Part shown: one piece after another, positions 35,185-43,252 of the stretch | How the letters are laid out: the number at the start of each line of letters is the position of its first letter | Position numbering within the stretch: the first letter of the stretch is position 1 | NCBI RefSeq assembly: GCF_904848665.1 | Contig: NZ_CAJHCQ010000015.1 | Coordinates: 1-64,000 of the forward strand | From: Paraburkholderia hiiakae | GTDB taxonomy: Bacteria; Pseudomonadota; Gammaproteobacteria; Burkholderiales; Burkholderiaceae | DNA: 64,000 nucleotides | Reading direction: 5' to 3' | Program-made: the position numbers and the translations under genes | The notes under the pieces: generated by a model | What the model saw: only the letters and a program-made list of their open reading frames with translations | Database searches by the model: none | Told to the model about the DNA's origin: nothing

Positions 35185-36492
35185 TCAAGCGCTGAACAGC
35201 TCCGCGCCGATGAACGAGCCCGCTTTCGCACCGGGCGGGCACGCGAAAATCGCGCTGCCCACGTGCGTCGTGAACTGGTTCATCATGTCGAACTTCGCGA
35301 GGCGCTCGTTGATCGGAATGAAGCCCGTACGCGGGTCGCCCTGGTGGGCGACGAAGATGAGACCCGCGTCGTATTCGGTTTCCTGGCGCCACGGCGGCCA
35401 GCGCTCGATATAGAAGTCCGTGCTGTCGTTGTATGAGTACGAGCGGCGCAGAATCTGCGCGCCGTTGTTCGACGCCCGGTTCGAGAGCCGCACGTGCGAG
35501 TTCTCGGGAATCAGCGGATTGCCGTCCTTGTCCTGCGCGTCGAGATCGACGTTGTCGAACTCCTTCTTCTGGCCGATAGGCGCGCCGCTGTACTTGTGGC
35601 GGCCGAACACCTGCTCCTGGAAGCCCAGTTCCATCTGGTCCCAGTGCTCCAGCGTAATGCGGATGCGGCGCACCACCGTATAGGTGCCGCCCTGCATCCA
35701 CGGCGCGTCGGCGGCGGTGGCCCAGACGAACTGGTTCATCGCCTTCGGGTCTGTGGTCGGCGGGTTGTTCGTGCCGTCCTTGAAGCCCATGAGGTTGCGC
35801 GGCGTCTGCGCGCGCGGGCCCGAGAGAAAGCCCGCCTGGCCCCAGCGCATCGTCAGGATTCCATAGCCTTGGCGCGCGAGCTGGCGCACGGCGTGAAAGG
35901 CGACTTGCGCGTCGTTGGCGCAGGCCTGCACGAAGAGATCGCCACCGGTCTTTTGCGCGATCAGCTGGTCGCCGTTGAAGCGCGGCAGATCGACCAGCGC
36001 GGCGGGGCGCTTGTGCGCGAGACCGTAGCGGTCCTTGTCCTGCGACGTGAAGAGGCCGGGGCCGAAGCCGAAGGTGACCGTGAGACCCGCCGGGCCGAGG
36101 CCCAGCACGTCGCCGGAATCGGGCGCGGGGTGGTCGTCTCCGGTGCCGTCCAGCGAGACCGCCGGCTGCGCCTGGCTCATGCGCGCCGCGGACTCGGTCC
36201 ACTTGCGCAGCAGATTGATGACATCGTCGCGCGAGGTCGTCGTGAGGTCGAAAGCCGCGACATACGTGTGCGCCTGCTGCGGCGTCACGATGCCGCCCTG
36301 GTGCTCGCCGTAGAACGGCTCCACCGCGAGCATCGGATCGGCGGGCATGGCGTGGTGCTTCGCCTCGGCGGCCTGGGCGAGGCCGCTCGTGGCCGCACCG
36401 GCGCCCAGGCTCGCACCGAGCGCGGCCCCGGCTTTCAGGAAGCCGCGCCGCGCGGGGCGCGATGGGTTGTTGGGAGTATCGTCGGAGGACAT
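35185..36492 (-). CDS. efeB: Tat-exported DyP-type heme peroxidase, EfeB family
   Basis: A 435-aa protein with a twin-arginine signal (PARRGFLKAG, residues 13-22, then a hydrophobic stretch to about 41). The DyP domain has the distal GFKDG motif (236-240, Asp239) and the proximal heme ligand His333 in NSHVRLSNR. EfeB-type peroxidases act in the periplasm and are tied to ferrous iron uptake (EfeUOB) and reported release of iron from heme. Here efeU and efeO are absent and FbpABC takes their place. The gene starts two bases after the stop of the beta-propeller gene. Confidence 0.94.
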   Translation of the reverse strand: MSSDDTPNNPSRPARRGFLKAGAALGASLGAGAATSGLAQAAEAKHHAMPADPMLAVEPFYGEHQGGIVTPQQAHTYVAAFDLTTTSRDDVINLLRKWTESAARMSQAQPAVSLDGTGDDHPAPDSGDVLGLGPAGLTVTFGFGPGLFTSQDKDRYGLAHKRPAALVDLPRFNGDQLIAQKTGGDLFVQACANDAQVAFHAVRQLARQGYGILTMRWGQAGFLSGPRAQTPRNLMGFKDGTNNPPTTDPKAMNQFVWATAADAPWMQGGTYTVVRRIRITLEHWDQMELGFQEQVFGRHKYSGAPIGQKKEFDNVDLDAQDKDGNPLIPENSHVRLSNRASNNGAQILRRSYSYNDSTDFYIERWPPWRQETEYDAGLIFVAHQGDPRTGFIPINERLAKFDMMNQFTTHVGSAIFACPPGAKAGSFIGAELFSA

Positions 36493-36494
36493 GA

Positions 36495-37655
36495 TTATTT
36501 AGCCAGCACGAGAGTGTTCACATCGTCTTCCACGTAGTAGAAGCCGTCGCCCGCCGGGGTCAGCGCGATGCCGAAGAGGTCGCCGTTGCCCGGAGGAGTT
36601 TGCGCCTTGTCGGTATCGATCCAGCGCGCGTAGAGCTGTTTTGCCGCGGCCGGGTCGATCTCGACGACCTGGCCGTTCAAGGCATTCGTCACGAGCAGGT
36701 GGCCCTGCGGCGTGGTGATCATGGCGAGCGGGCGGTGCAGCAGGCCGTCGGCCGTGAGCTGGCGGCCCACGCCCGCGCTCGTGTCACGCGTGAGCGGGTC
36801 TTCGATCACGTTGATGCGGTTGCCGATCGCATCGGACACATAGAGCAGCTTGTTGTCCGCCGAAAGCGCGAGACCGGTCGGGCCGACGAGGAATACGCCC
36901 TTGTCCGCCTGCGCGCCGAAGCCGCTCGCCACCACGGTTTCGCTCTTCACGACCGGCGCCTGGCCGCTCGGGATGTCGAGGTCGAGGCGCAGCACCGTAG
37001 CCTGCTTGAACACGGGCGGATTGCCGTCCGCGCCACCGACGCCGAAGCCCGCGTTGCTCACGAACAGCGTGGCGTGGTCGCCGTTGTCGACCACGGCCAT
37101 GTTGCCCCACGGGTCATTGATGTTCGGACTGCTGATGACCTTGGCAATCTTGCCGCCGCTGTCGAGCACGATCATGCAGCCCGCGCCCTTGGTGCCGGTC
37201 GTGCCGTCGTTGCTCGGCGTGCTCCCCACGATGACCCAGCCCGACTTGAGCATCGTCATCGCGGTCGAAAGCCCAACACCGCCCGGGCATTCCTTGAGAT
37301 CGCGCGGAATCGTCGCGAACAGCGTCATCTGCTTCGTGTCGGGGTGATAGTCGACGATGGTGCTGCCGGTGCCCTGCAGGTTAGCCGCGTTGTTGAAGTT
37401 GTCCACCAGCACGTCGCCTTCTTTCACCGTGCCGGAGGAAACCGGCGCGACGAAGATCGCGTACGGGTTCTGGTCGCCGTTGTCGGGCACGGTGTTGATG
37501 AGCGTGGTGTGGTGCTTGACGGTCTCGAGCAGGCCCTGCGGGTCGGCGTGGGCCGCGAGCGGCGCGCCGGCGAGCACCGCCGCGGCGGCCAGCGCGAGCG
37601 CGGAGCGGGTCGCGTGGACCGTGCATTGCAGGAGCGTGCGCGTAGCGTGTTTCAT
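36495..37655 (-). CDS. exported beta-propeller (NHL/SMP-30-like) protein
   Basis: A 386-aa protein with a Sec signal peptide (cleavage near residue 37, AHA-DPQ) and a repetitive beta-rich body typical of six-bladed propellers (repeated blades such as GPTGLALSADNKLLYVSDAIG and RPLAMITTPQGHLLVTNALNG, near residues 255-335). There is no known catalytic motif. It lies between the porin and the DyP gene, almost touching the latter, so it probably works in the same periplasmic iron pathway. The exact role is unknown. A ribosome binding sequence (GGAG) precedes the ATG. Confidence 0.8.
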   Translation of the reverse strand: MKHATRTLLQCTVHATRSALALAAAAVLAGAPLAAHADPQGLLETVKHHTTLINTVPDNGDQNPYAIFVAPVSSGTVKEGDVLVDNFNNAANLQGTGSTIVDYHPDTKQMTLFATIPRDLKECPGGVGLSTAMTMLKSGWVIVGSTPSNDGTTGTKGAGCMIVLDSGGKIAKVISSPNINDPWGNMAVVDNGDHATLFVSNAGFGVGGADGNPPVFKQATVLRLDLDIPSGQAPVVKSETVVASGFGAQADKGVFLVGPTGLALSADNKLLYVSDAIGNRINVIEDPLTRDTSAGVGRQLTADGLLHRPLAMITTPQGHLLVTNALNGQVVEIDPAAAKQLYARWIDTDKAQTPPGNGDLFGIALTPAGDGFYYVEDDVNTLVLAK

Positions 37656-37749
37656 ACTGAATCTCCGTGCCTCGCGCGGCCGCAGTGCGTGCGGTTGGGA
37701 AAACGCGAGGACTTGGGGTTGAACATGGGTCGATTGCGCTTTGTTGGGC

Positions 37750-39264
37750 TTAGAACGTGATGTTCGTCCGCACGCCCACCACGAACGTGTTGCGCAGCGG
37801 CGCGGTCGGGTCCTGCGGATTCTGGCCGGCGCCCGCGTTGAACGTGTACTGCGCGTCGGCCTGGAGAATCCACCACGGCGTGACCTGATACTGATAGGTC
37901 GCTTCGAGCGTCGTTTCCTGCGTGCGCACGCCGTAAGGACCGCCGGTGAACATCTGCTGGTCGAGGTCGAGGTTGTGCACGTTGTTGCCGACCTTGATGT
38001 ACGTGGCGGCGAGACCCACGCTGTCGTTGTCGCGGCCCTTGAACGGCGCCTTCATCACAATGCCGAGGTTGGCCGCGAGGCTCACGAGATTGCGGTCGCC
38101 GGGCGCGCCCATCACGCGTGCGAATACGCCGATGCTGCGGGGCTCGTCCGGGTCGGGGCGCCAGATCATCTGGTCCGCGACCGCATAGAAGCTGTAGTTG
38201 CCCTGGTGCTGCGCCGGAATGCCGGTCGAGTTCGGATTGGCGAGCGAAAGGCCCGTGTTGTCGAAGCGCTGGTCGGCGAACGGGTTGTTGTTGTACCAGA
38301 AGCCCAGCTTGTAGGTGCCCGGCAGGCCGTGATTGTCCGCGCTGACAAGCTCGCCTTCGGACGGCTGGTTGATCGCGTATTGCAGCTCGCCGATCCACAA
38401 CGTGCCGTTGTGCAGATTGAAATTCGTACCACTCAGGTTGCTCGGATCGTTGCCGAGCGGGTCGCCCGCGAACACACCCGCGAGCGCGGTGAGCGATGGC
38501 GTGATCTGTCCGCGCACGCGCACGCCGAGACCCGCGAGCGGATAGGCGGGGCCGCCCGAGGGCATGTCGTACGAAGGCAGTGCGGGCCAGCCGAACATCG
38601 TGTTGATGAACAGTGCCCCGTACTGGCTCACGATGAATTCCTGGTCGAGACTCTGCTGACCGATCTTCACATCGAGGCGCTTGTCGAAGAACGATTGCTG
38701 GTACCACAGCTCCCACAGGCGCGTGGTCGGCGTCGCTTCGATGCCGCTCGCCGTGTTCAGCGTGCCGAGGTTCGACGTGCTCAGGTTGGTGCCGTGAATC
38801 TGCAGGGCGCTCACGTTGAAGAGGCCGCCCGGAATGCCGAGCGCCTTGCTCGTGTCGACCTGGACCGTCGCCGTCGTAAGGCCGTCGTATGCGCCGCCCG
38901 TCTTGAGACCGCCGCGCAGATTCGCGAGATACTCGCTCGTCTCCGTGAGCTGGAACGTCACACCGTATTTGCCGAGCCACGGGCGCAGCCCGCCCATGTC
39001 GCCAAGCATGTTCTGGCGCGACCAGAAGCCGGTCCAGAAGTTCGACGGCTGCGCCTGAATGGTGAGATCGGCTTCCGGTGCTTCAGGGGCGGCGTCGGGG
39101 TTCGCGTTGCTCTGCGCGCGCGCTGCGCTGCATGCGAGTGTCGCGCTCGCGGCAAGCACGGCGATCGCGCGCAACGCCGGTGCACGCCGACGCGCCGGGC
39201 GGCCTGGCGCGGCGCTGCGCGAGCAGGCCAGCGCGGGCACGCGGACGGTTCGGGTCAATTTCAT
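37750..39264 (-). CDS. OprB-type outer-membrane porin
   Basis: A 504-aa outer-membrane protein. A long basic N-terminal stretch precedes a Sec signal (cleavage near residue 50, ARA-QSN). A beta-barrel rich in alternating aromatic strands follows and ends in the terminal aromatic signature (VGVRTNITF). The carbohydrate-selective porin (OprB) motifs are visible (FTKWELWYQQSFFDKRLDVKIG-like, near residue 180; FWYNNNPFADQ). It is the first gene of the iron cluster and follows a Fur-type palindrome. OprB proteins normally pass sugars, so its use here is unusual. Confidence 0.9.
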   Translation of the reverse strand: MKLTRTVRVPALACSRSAAPGRPARRRAPALRAIAVLAASATLACSAARAQSNANPDAAPEAPEADLTIQAQPSNFWTGFWSRQNMLGDMGGLRPWLGKYGVTFQLTETSEYLANLRGGLKTGGAYDGLTTATVQVDTSKALGIPGGLFNVSALQIHGTNLSTSNLGTLNTASGIEATPTTRLWELWYQQSFFDKRLDVKIGQQSLDQEFIVSQYGALFINTMFGWPALPSYDMPSGGPAYPLAGLGVRVRGQITPSLTALAGVFAGDPLGNDPSNLSGTNFNLHNGTLWIGELQYAINQPSEGELVSADNHGLPGTYKLGFWYNNNPFADQRFDNTGLSLANPNSTGIPAQHQGNYSFYAVADQMIWRPDPDEPRSIGVFARVMGAPGDRNLVSLAANLGIVMKAPFKGRDNDSVGLAATYIKVGNNVHNLDLDQQMFTGGPYGVRTQETTLEATYQYQVTPWWILQADAQYTFNAGAGQNPQDPTAPLRNTFVVGVRTNITF

Positions 39265-39583
39265 CGTATTCCTTACTTATTGAAATGATTGCTTGATTGA
39301 TCGCGTGGACGTTTGTTATTCGCAAGCCGCTGAATACCCGACATCTCCAGACGGCGCCATCGTACTAACACGGAATGCGAGCGTCAACAAAAACGAGAAT
39401 GATTCTCAACCGTTTTACGCATGTTTTACGTGATGTCATCACAATGCTTACGAATGCCTGTCTTTTGCGTGTTTTCGCATTACAGATAGTCAGTTTCGAC
39501 AAATTAGTCAGGCGAATGAAGTCGCTTATCATCACGGGTGTGAGCGCACGCTCAACGCTCAAACTTCAAAGCAAACTGGCTCA
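39265..39583. other. promoter region between the iron cluster and the nat gene
   Basis: These 319 bp separate the divergent porin and arylamine N-acetyltransferase genes. They are clearly richer in A+T than the neighbours, carry the Fur-like palindrome at 39395-39407, and contain no plausible gene. Both promoters must lie here. Confidence 0.6.
39391..39411. promoter_or_regulatory. Fur box upstream of the iron-uptake cluster
   Basis: AAACGAGAATGATTCTCAAC contains the perfect inverted repeat GAGAAT-G-ATTCTC (39395-39407), the 6-1-6 core of Fur-binding sites (GATAAT-G/C-ATTATC type). It is 131 bp before the porin start. Iron-repressed transcription of the whole cluster is the natural inference. 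Confidence 0.82.
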
Positions 39584-40444
39584 ATGACCGACATTTCCCC
39601 ACGCTACGAACTCGATCTCGCCCCGTACTTCGCACGCATCGGCTACAGCGGTCCGCGAGCGGCGACCCTCGCCGTGCTGCGCGAACTGCATCGTCTTCAT
39701 CCGCTTGTCATACCGTTCGAGAATCTCGATCCCCTCGCAGGTCGGCGCGTGTCGGTCAAGTTGCCGGACATCGTCGATAAACTCGTGGCGCAGCGTCGCG
39801 GCGGCTACTGCTTCGAGCACAACACCTTGTTCGCGCATGTGCTCATGCAACTGGGCTTTTCCGTGACACCGCTTTCCGCGCGCGTGTTGTTCGGCCAGCC
39901 GCCGGGCGCGCACACGGCGCGCACGCATATGCTGCTGCGCGTGGAGGCCGAGGGCGATTCGTGGATCGCGGACGTGGGTTTCGGCGGCGCGACGCTGTGC
40001 GCACCGCTCCTGCTTTCGAGCGAAGCGCAACAGCAAACGCCGCACGAACCGGCGCGGCTCGTGACGCTTTCGGCAAATGAGCGCAAGCTCGAACTCAACG
40101 ACGGCGAGAAGTGGTTCGACGTTTATCGCTTCGAGTTGACGCCTGCGGAGTGGGTCGATTACGAAGTCGCGAACTGGTACACGTCGGCGTCGCCCGATTC
40201 GTTCTTCACGTTCAGCCTGATCGCATGCATGGCGCGCGAAGGCGGCCGGGCGATCCTGTTCAACGATCGATTTACCGAGCGCGACGCGCAAGGCCAGGTG
40301 AGCGAGGAGCGTACGATCGCGAATGGAGAGGAACTCGCGCTGTGTCTGCGCGAACGCTTCGGCATCGATCTCGCGCGCGGCGAAGCGGCGCAGCGTATCG
40401 ACGCCGATACGCTCTATGCGCGCATGACTTCGCACGGCGCATAG
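39584..40444 (+). CDS. nat: arylamine N-acetyltransferase
   Basis: A 286-aa NAT enzyme. The catalytic triad is present: Cys76 (RRGGYCFEHN), His115 (TARTHMLL) and Asp130 (WIADVGFGG). It transfers an acetyl group from acetyl-CoA to the amine of arylamines and hydrazines in the cytoplasm. The length is normal. The neighbouring methyltransferase-like gene starts 48 bp later and is likely co-transcribed. Confidence 0.95.
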   Translation: MTDISPRYELDLAPYFARIGYSGPRAATLAVLRELHRLHPLVIPFENLDPLAGRRVSVKLPDIVDKLVAQRRGGYCFEHNTLFAHVLMQLGFSVTPLSARVLFGQPPGAHTARTHMLLRVEAEGDSWIADVGFGGATLCAPLLLSSEAQQQTPHEPARLVTLSANERKLELNDGEKWFDVYRFELTPAEWVDYEVANWYTSASPDSFFTFSLIACMAREGGRAILFNDRFTERDAQGQVSEERTIANGEELALCLRERFGIDLARGEAAQRIDADTLYARMTSHGA

Positions 40445-40492
40445 CAGGAAGCGCGCGACACGACACTTTCGCCCGCGCGCAAGGAGAGCATC

Positions 40493-41197
40493 ATGACTGA
40501 GCTGAAAATGACGAAAGCGCTGATGACGAAGCTGTTCGTGCAAGTCGTGGTGTGGTTCGGGTTGATGGGCGTGCTGCTGTTCGTTTCGGCGGGCACGCTG
40601 GCCTGGACGGCGGCGTGGCTCTGGCTCATCGAGTGGGCGTTATGCGGCGTGTGGATCGGCCTGTGGCTCGGGCGCGTGGATCCGGGCCTCCTTGTCGAGC
40701 GGCTCGCGCCTTTCGCGCAACGCACGCAGCAGCCGTGGGACCGCGTTTTCATGCTGTGCGTGTCGGTGGGATTTTGCGCGTGGCTGTGCCTGATGGGCAT
40801 CGACGCCGTGCGCATGGGCTGGTCGCGGGTGCCACTGTGGCTTAGCGTGCTCGGCGCCATTTTCATCTTTGTCGATATCTACGCGACGCGCGCGGTCTTC
40901 GCGGCGAACCGCTTTGCGGCGCCCGTAGTGAAGATTCAGAGCGAACGCGGGCATACGGTCAGCGACACGGGCCCGTATGCTTACGTGCGTCACCCGATGT
41001 ATGGCTTCGCGCTGCTCTTTCTCGCCGGCACGCCGCTCATGCTCGGTTCGTGGTGGGGGCTGGCGTGCGTGCCCATCATGGTCGTGGGGATCGGCTATCG
41101 CGCGGTGCGCGAGGAGCAAACGCTCGCGGAGAATTTGCCCGGCTATCGCGAGTATCTGGCGCGCGTGCGTTATCGCTTCGTGCCGGGCATATGGTAA
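40493..41197 (+). CDS. isoprenylcysteine carboxyl methyltransferase-like membrane protein
   Basis: A 234-aa membrane protein with about six helices. The C-terminal ICMT/PEMT-type signature is seen: DTGPYAYVRHPMYGFALL followed by the VREEQTLAENLPGYREYLARV region, which forms the SAM-binding helix-loop. Bacterial members methylate unknown lipids or small molecules at the membrane. AAGGAGA (40481-40487) supports the ATG at 40493. Co-transcription with nat is likely. Confidence 0.88.
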   Translation: MTELKMTKALMTKLFVQVVVWFGLMGVLLFVSAGTLAWTAAWLWLIEWALCGVWIGLWLGRVDPGLLVERLAPFAQRTQQPWDRVFMLCVSVGFCAWLCLMGIDAVRMGWSRVPLWLSVLGAIFIFVDIYATRAVFAANRFAAPVVKIQSERGHTVSDTGPYAYVRHPMYGFALLFLAGTPLMLGSWWGLACVPIMVVGIGYRAVREEQTLAENLPGYREYLARVRYRFVPGIW

Positions 41198-41214
41198 TAC
41201 CAGGTAGTGTGAGA

Positions 41215-41994
41215 CTAGCGCGTGGCGGGCGAAGTCAGCGCTTGCGCGTAACGGCGGTAAAGCCAGGCGAGGGCCGTGGTCGTGAGCAGCGCGAACACGA
41301 TATTGCCGATGCTCTGACCAATGGCGAGCGCGGTGAGCCAACCCGGCTGCCGCACGATTTCAGGCGAGACGCCCGCGAGGCCCATGCCGATGAGGACGAA
41401 GAGGCCGCATACGGCAATGGGCAGCGCGGCGACGAAAGTCACGCCAAAGAGGCTCCAGAAGTGCCCGCGGCTATCGCGCCATGCGGCGCCGAACGCGATC
41501 GGGCTACCGATTGCAAGCGCCGGAAAGAGCAGCGAGAGCCGCACCGCCACGAACATCCAGATCACAAGGACCACCACAAAGAGGAACGCCGCGCCGCCCT
41601 GGTACTGAGGCCGCAGCACGACCCACAGCACGAGCGCGACCGCGCCGAGCGCGACCGCCAGAATAAGGCCGACCGCAAAAATACGCAGGAACGGCCTGGC
41701 TCTGGCCGGCATGAGCGGCGCGCTGCGCTCGCCTAGCAGCACGAAGCGCGAAATCTTGAGCGTGAACCAGAGGTAGAGGAGCGAATTCAGGAGCGAGGCG
41801 AGATTGCCGAGCGCAATGAGTCCGCCCGAGGGCGTCGCGCCTTCGGCCGGAACGGGCCGCCCGGCGAGCCCGAACCACCCGAGCGCCGCGTAGATCACAA
41901 ACGTTCCCACGACGAGAACCGGCATTTGCACGGCGGCCTGCCAGGCGCTCGCCCACGCGCGCTTGACGCATTCCATGAAGGTCATCTGTTGCAT
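41215..41994 (-). CDS. six-helix membrane protein of unknown function
   Basis: A 259-aa protein with six strongly hydrophobic segments (about 19-42, 57-80, 102-128, 132-162, 180-205, 213-240). It resembles the membrane domain family found in some glycerophosphodiester phosphodiesterases and other uncharacterised proteins, but no catalytic motif is seen. It converges on the methyltransferase-like gene with only 17 bp between. Alternative starts at 41985 and 41976 are possible. Confidence 0.7.
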   Translation of the reverse strand: MQQMTFMECVKRAWASAWQAAVQMPVLVVGTFVIYAALGWFGLAGRPVPAEGATPSGGLIALGNLASLLNSLLYLWFTLKISRFVLLGERSAPLMPARARPFLRIFAVGLILAVALGAVALVLWVVLRPQYQGGAAFLFVVVLVIWMFVAVRLSLLFPALAIGSPIAFGAAWRDSRGHFWSLFGVTFVAALPIAVCGLFVLIGMGLAGVSPEIVRQPGWLTALAIGQSIGNIVFALLTTTALAWLYRRYAQALTSPATR

Positions 41995-42080
41995 GAAGGT
42001 TTCACACGGGTGACAGAGAGCCTACAGTCTAACGCGACGCCGTGAAATCGAGCGCGCTCGTGCATATCCGCTTGTGCGAA

Positions 42081-42236
42081 TTACTTCACGGCGAACAGCG
42101 TGAGGTTCATGAAGACCTTGAACGCGAAGCCGAGCGACACGGCCGCGCCCACGCCCGCACACCAGAGGAGTACGAACCAGATCCAGCCGGGTAGCGCGCG
42201 GCGCGCAGTGTTAGTGGTAGTGATGGGTGTCGCCAT
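42081..42236 (-). CDS. DUF2474-type small subunit of the bd oxidase
   Basis: A 51-aa protein whose frame overlaps the end of cydB by 26 bp. It starts MATPITTTNTARRALPGW. One membrane helix (about residues 18-39, WIWFVLLWCAGVGAAVSLGF) is followed by a short tail ending in NLTLFAVK. Small single-helix proteins such as CydX and the DUF2474 group accompany bd oxidases and stabilise the heme site. The position and topology match that role, so I include it. Confidence 0.85.
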   Translation of the reverse strand: MATPITTTNTARRALPGWIWFVLLWCAGVGAAVSLGFAFKVFMNLTLFAVK

Positions 42237-43215
42237 GACGCACCTTCCCTCTGAAGACCCAGTAACCGAGCATCGTGTACGCGAGAATGATCGGCAGAAT
42301 GAACGCTGCGCCCGCGAGCGTGAACATCTGGCTCTCGCGCGGCGCGGCGGCTTCCCAGAGCGTGAGGCCCTGCGGAATCGCGTAGGGCCACAGGCTCACG
42401 AGCAGGCCTGCGTAGCCGAGCAGCACGAGCCCGATGGCCGCGATGAAGGGCGTCTTATGATGGCGCGCATGCACGGCCCAGCGCATCCATGCGGCGCAGG
42501 CGAGCACGAGCAGCGGCACCGGCGCGAGACGCCAGAAGAGGCCCGAACGGAACCAGCGTTCGGCAATCGCCGGGTCCTGCAGCGGCGTCCACAGGCTCAC
42601 GAGCGCGATGAAGCCGAGCAGCATGACCGTGAGCGGCCAGACGAGCTTGCGCAGGCGTCGCTGCAGATCGCCCTCGGTCTTCGCGACGAGCCAGCAGCAG
42701 CCGAGCAACGCGTAGGTCGCGACGAGCCCGAAGCCCGAGAGCAGGCTGAATGGCGTGAGCCAGCCGAAGGCGTCGCCGGCGAACTGGCCGCCGTCCATCG
42801 GAATGCCTTGCAGGAAGGCGCCGAGCGCGACCCCCTGGAAGAACGCGGCACCCGTCGAGCCGCCGATGAACGCGAGGTCCCACAGATGCTTCGTGCGATT
42901 GGCCTTAGCGCGAATCTCGAACGACACGCCGCGGAAGATCAGGCACGCGAGCATGAACACGAGCGGCAGATAGAGCGCGGAAAGCACAGTCGAGTACACG
43001 ATGGGGAACACGGCGAAGAGCCCCGCGCCGCCGAGCACGAGCCAGGTCTCGTTGCCGTCCCACACGGGGGCGACCGTGTTCATCATGAGATCGCGTTCTT
43101 CCTCGTCGGGAAAGAGCGGAAACACGATGCCGATGCCGAGATCGAAGCCGTCCAGCACCACGTAGAGAAGAACGCCGAGCGCGATGATCGCGGCCCAGAT
43201 GACGGTGACATCCAT
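42211..43215 (-). CDS. cydB: cytochrome bd-type quinol oxidase subunit II
   Basis: A 334-aa integral membrane subunit with eight or nine helices. It begins MDVTVIWAAIIALGVLLYVVLDGFDLGIG, the conserved CydB first helix, and contains the WDGNETWLVLGGAGLFAVFP motif. It forms the oxidase with CydA: quinol is oxidised, oxygen is reduced to water, and no proton is pumped. It lies 37 bp after cydA, and its end overlaps the DUF2474 gene. Confidence 0.96.
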   Translation of the reverse strand: MDVTVIWAAIIALGVLLYVVLDGFDLGIGIVFPLFPDEEERDLMMNTVAPVWDGNETWLVLGGAGLFAVFPIVYSTVLSALYLPLVFMLACLIFRGVSFEIRAKANRTKHLWDLAFIGGSTGAAFFQGVALGAFLQGIPMDGGQFAGDAFGWLTPFSLLSGFGLVATYALLGCCWLVAKTEGDLQRRLRKLVWPLTVMLLGFIALVSLWTPLQDPAIAERWFRSGLFWRLAPVPLLVLACAAWMRWAVHARHHKTPFIAAIGLVLLGYAGLLVSLWPYAIPQGLTLWEAAAPRESQMFTLAGAAFILPIILAYTMLGYWVFRGKVRHGDTHHYH

Positions 43216-43252
43216 TTGCTTGCTAGCCTCGTAACGATGAATGCGGGGAGCC

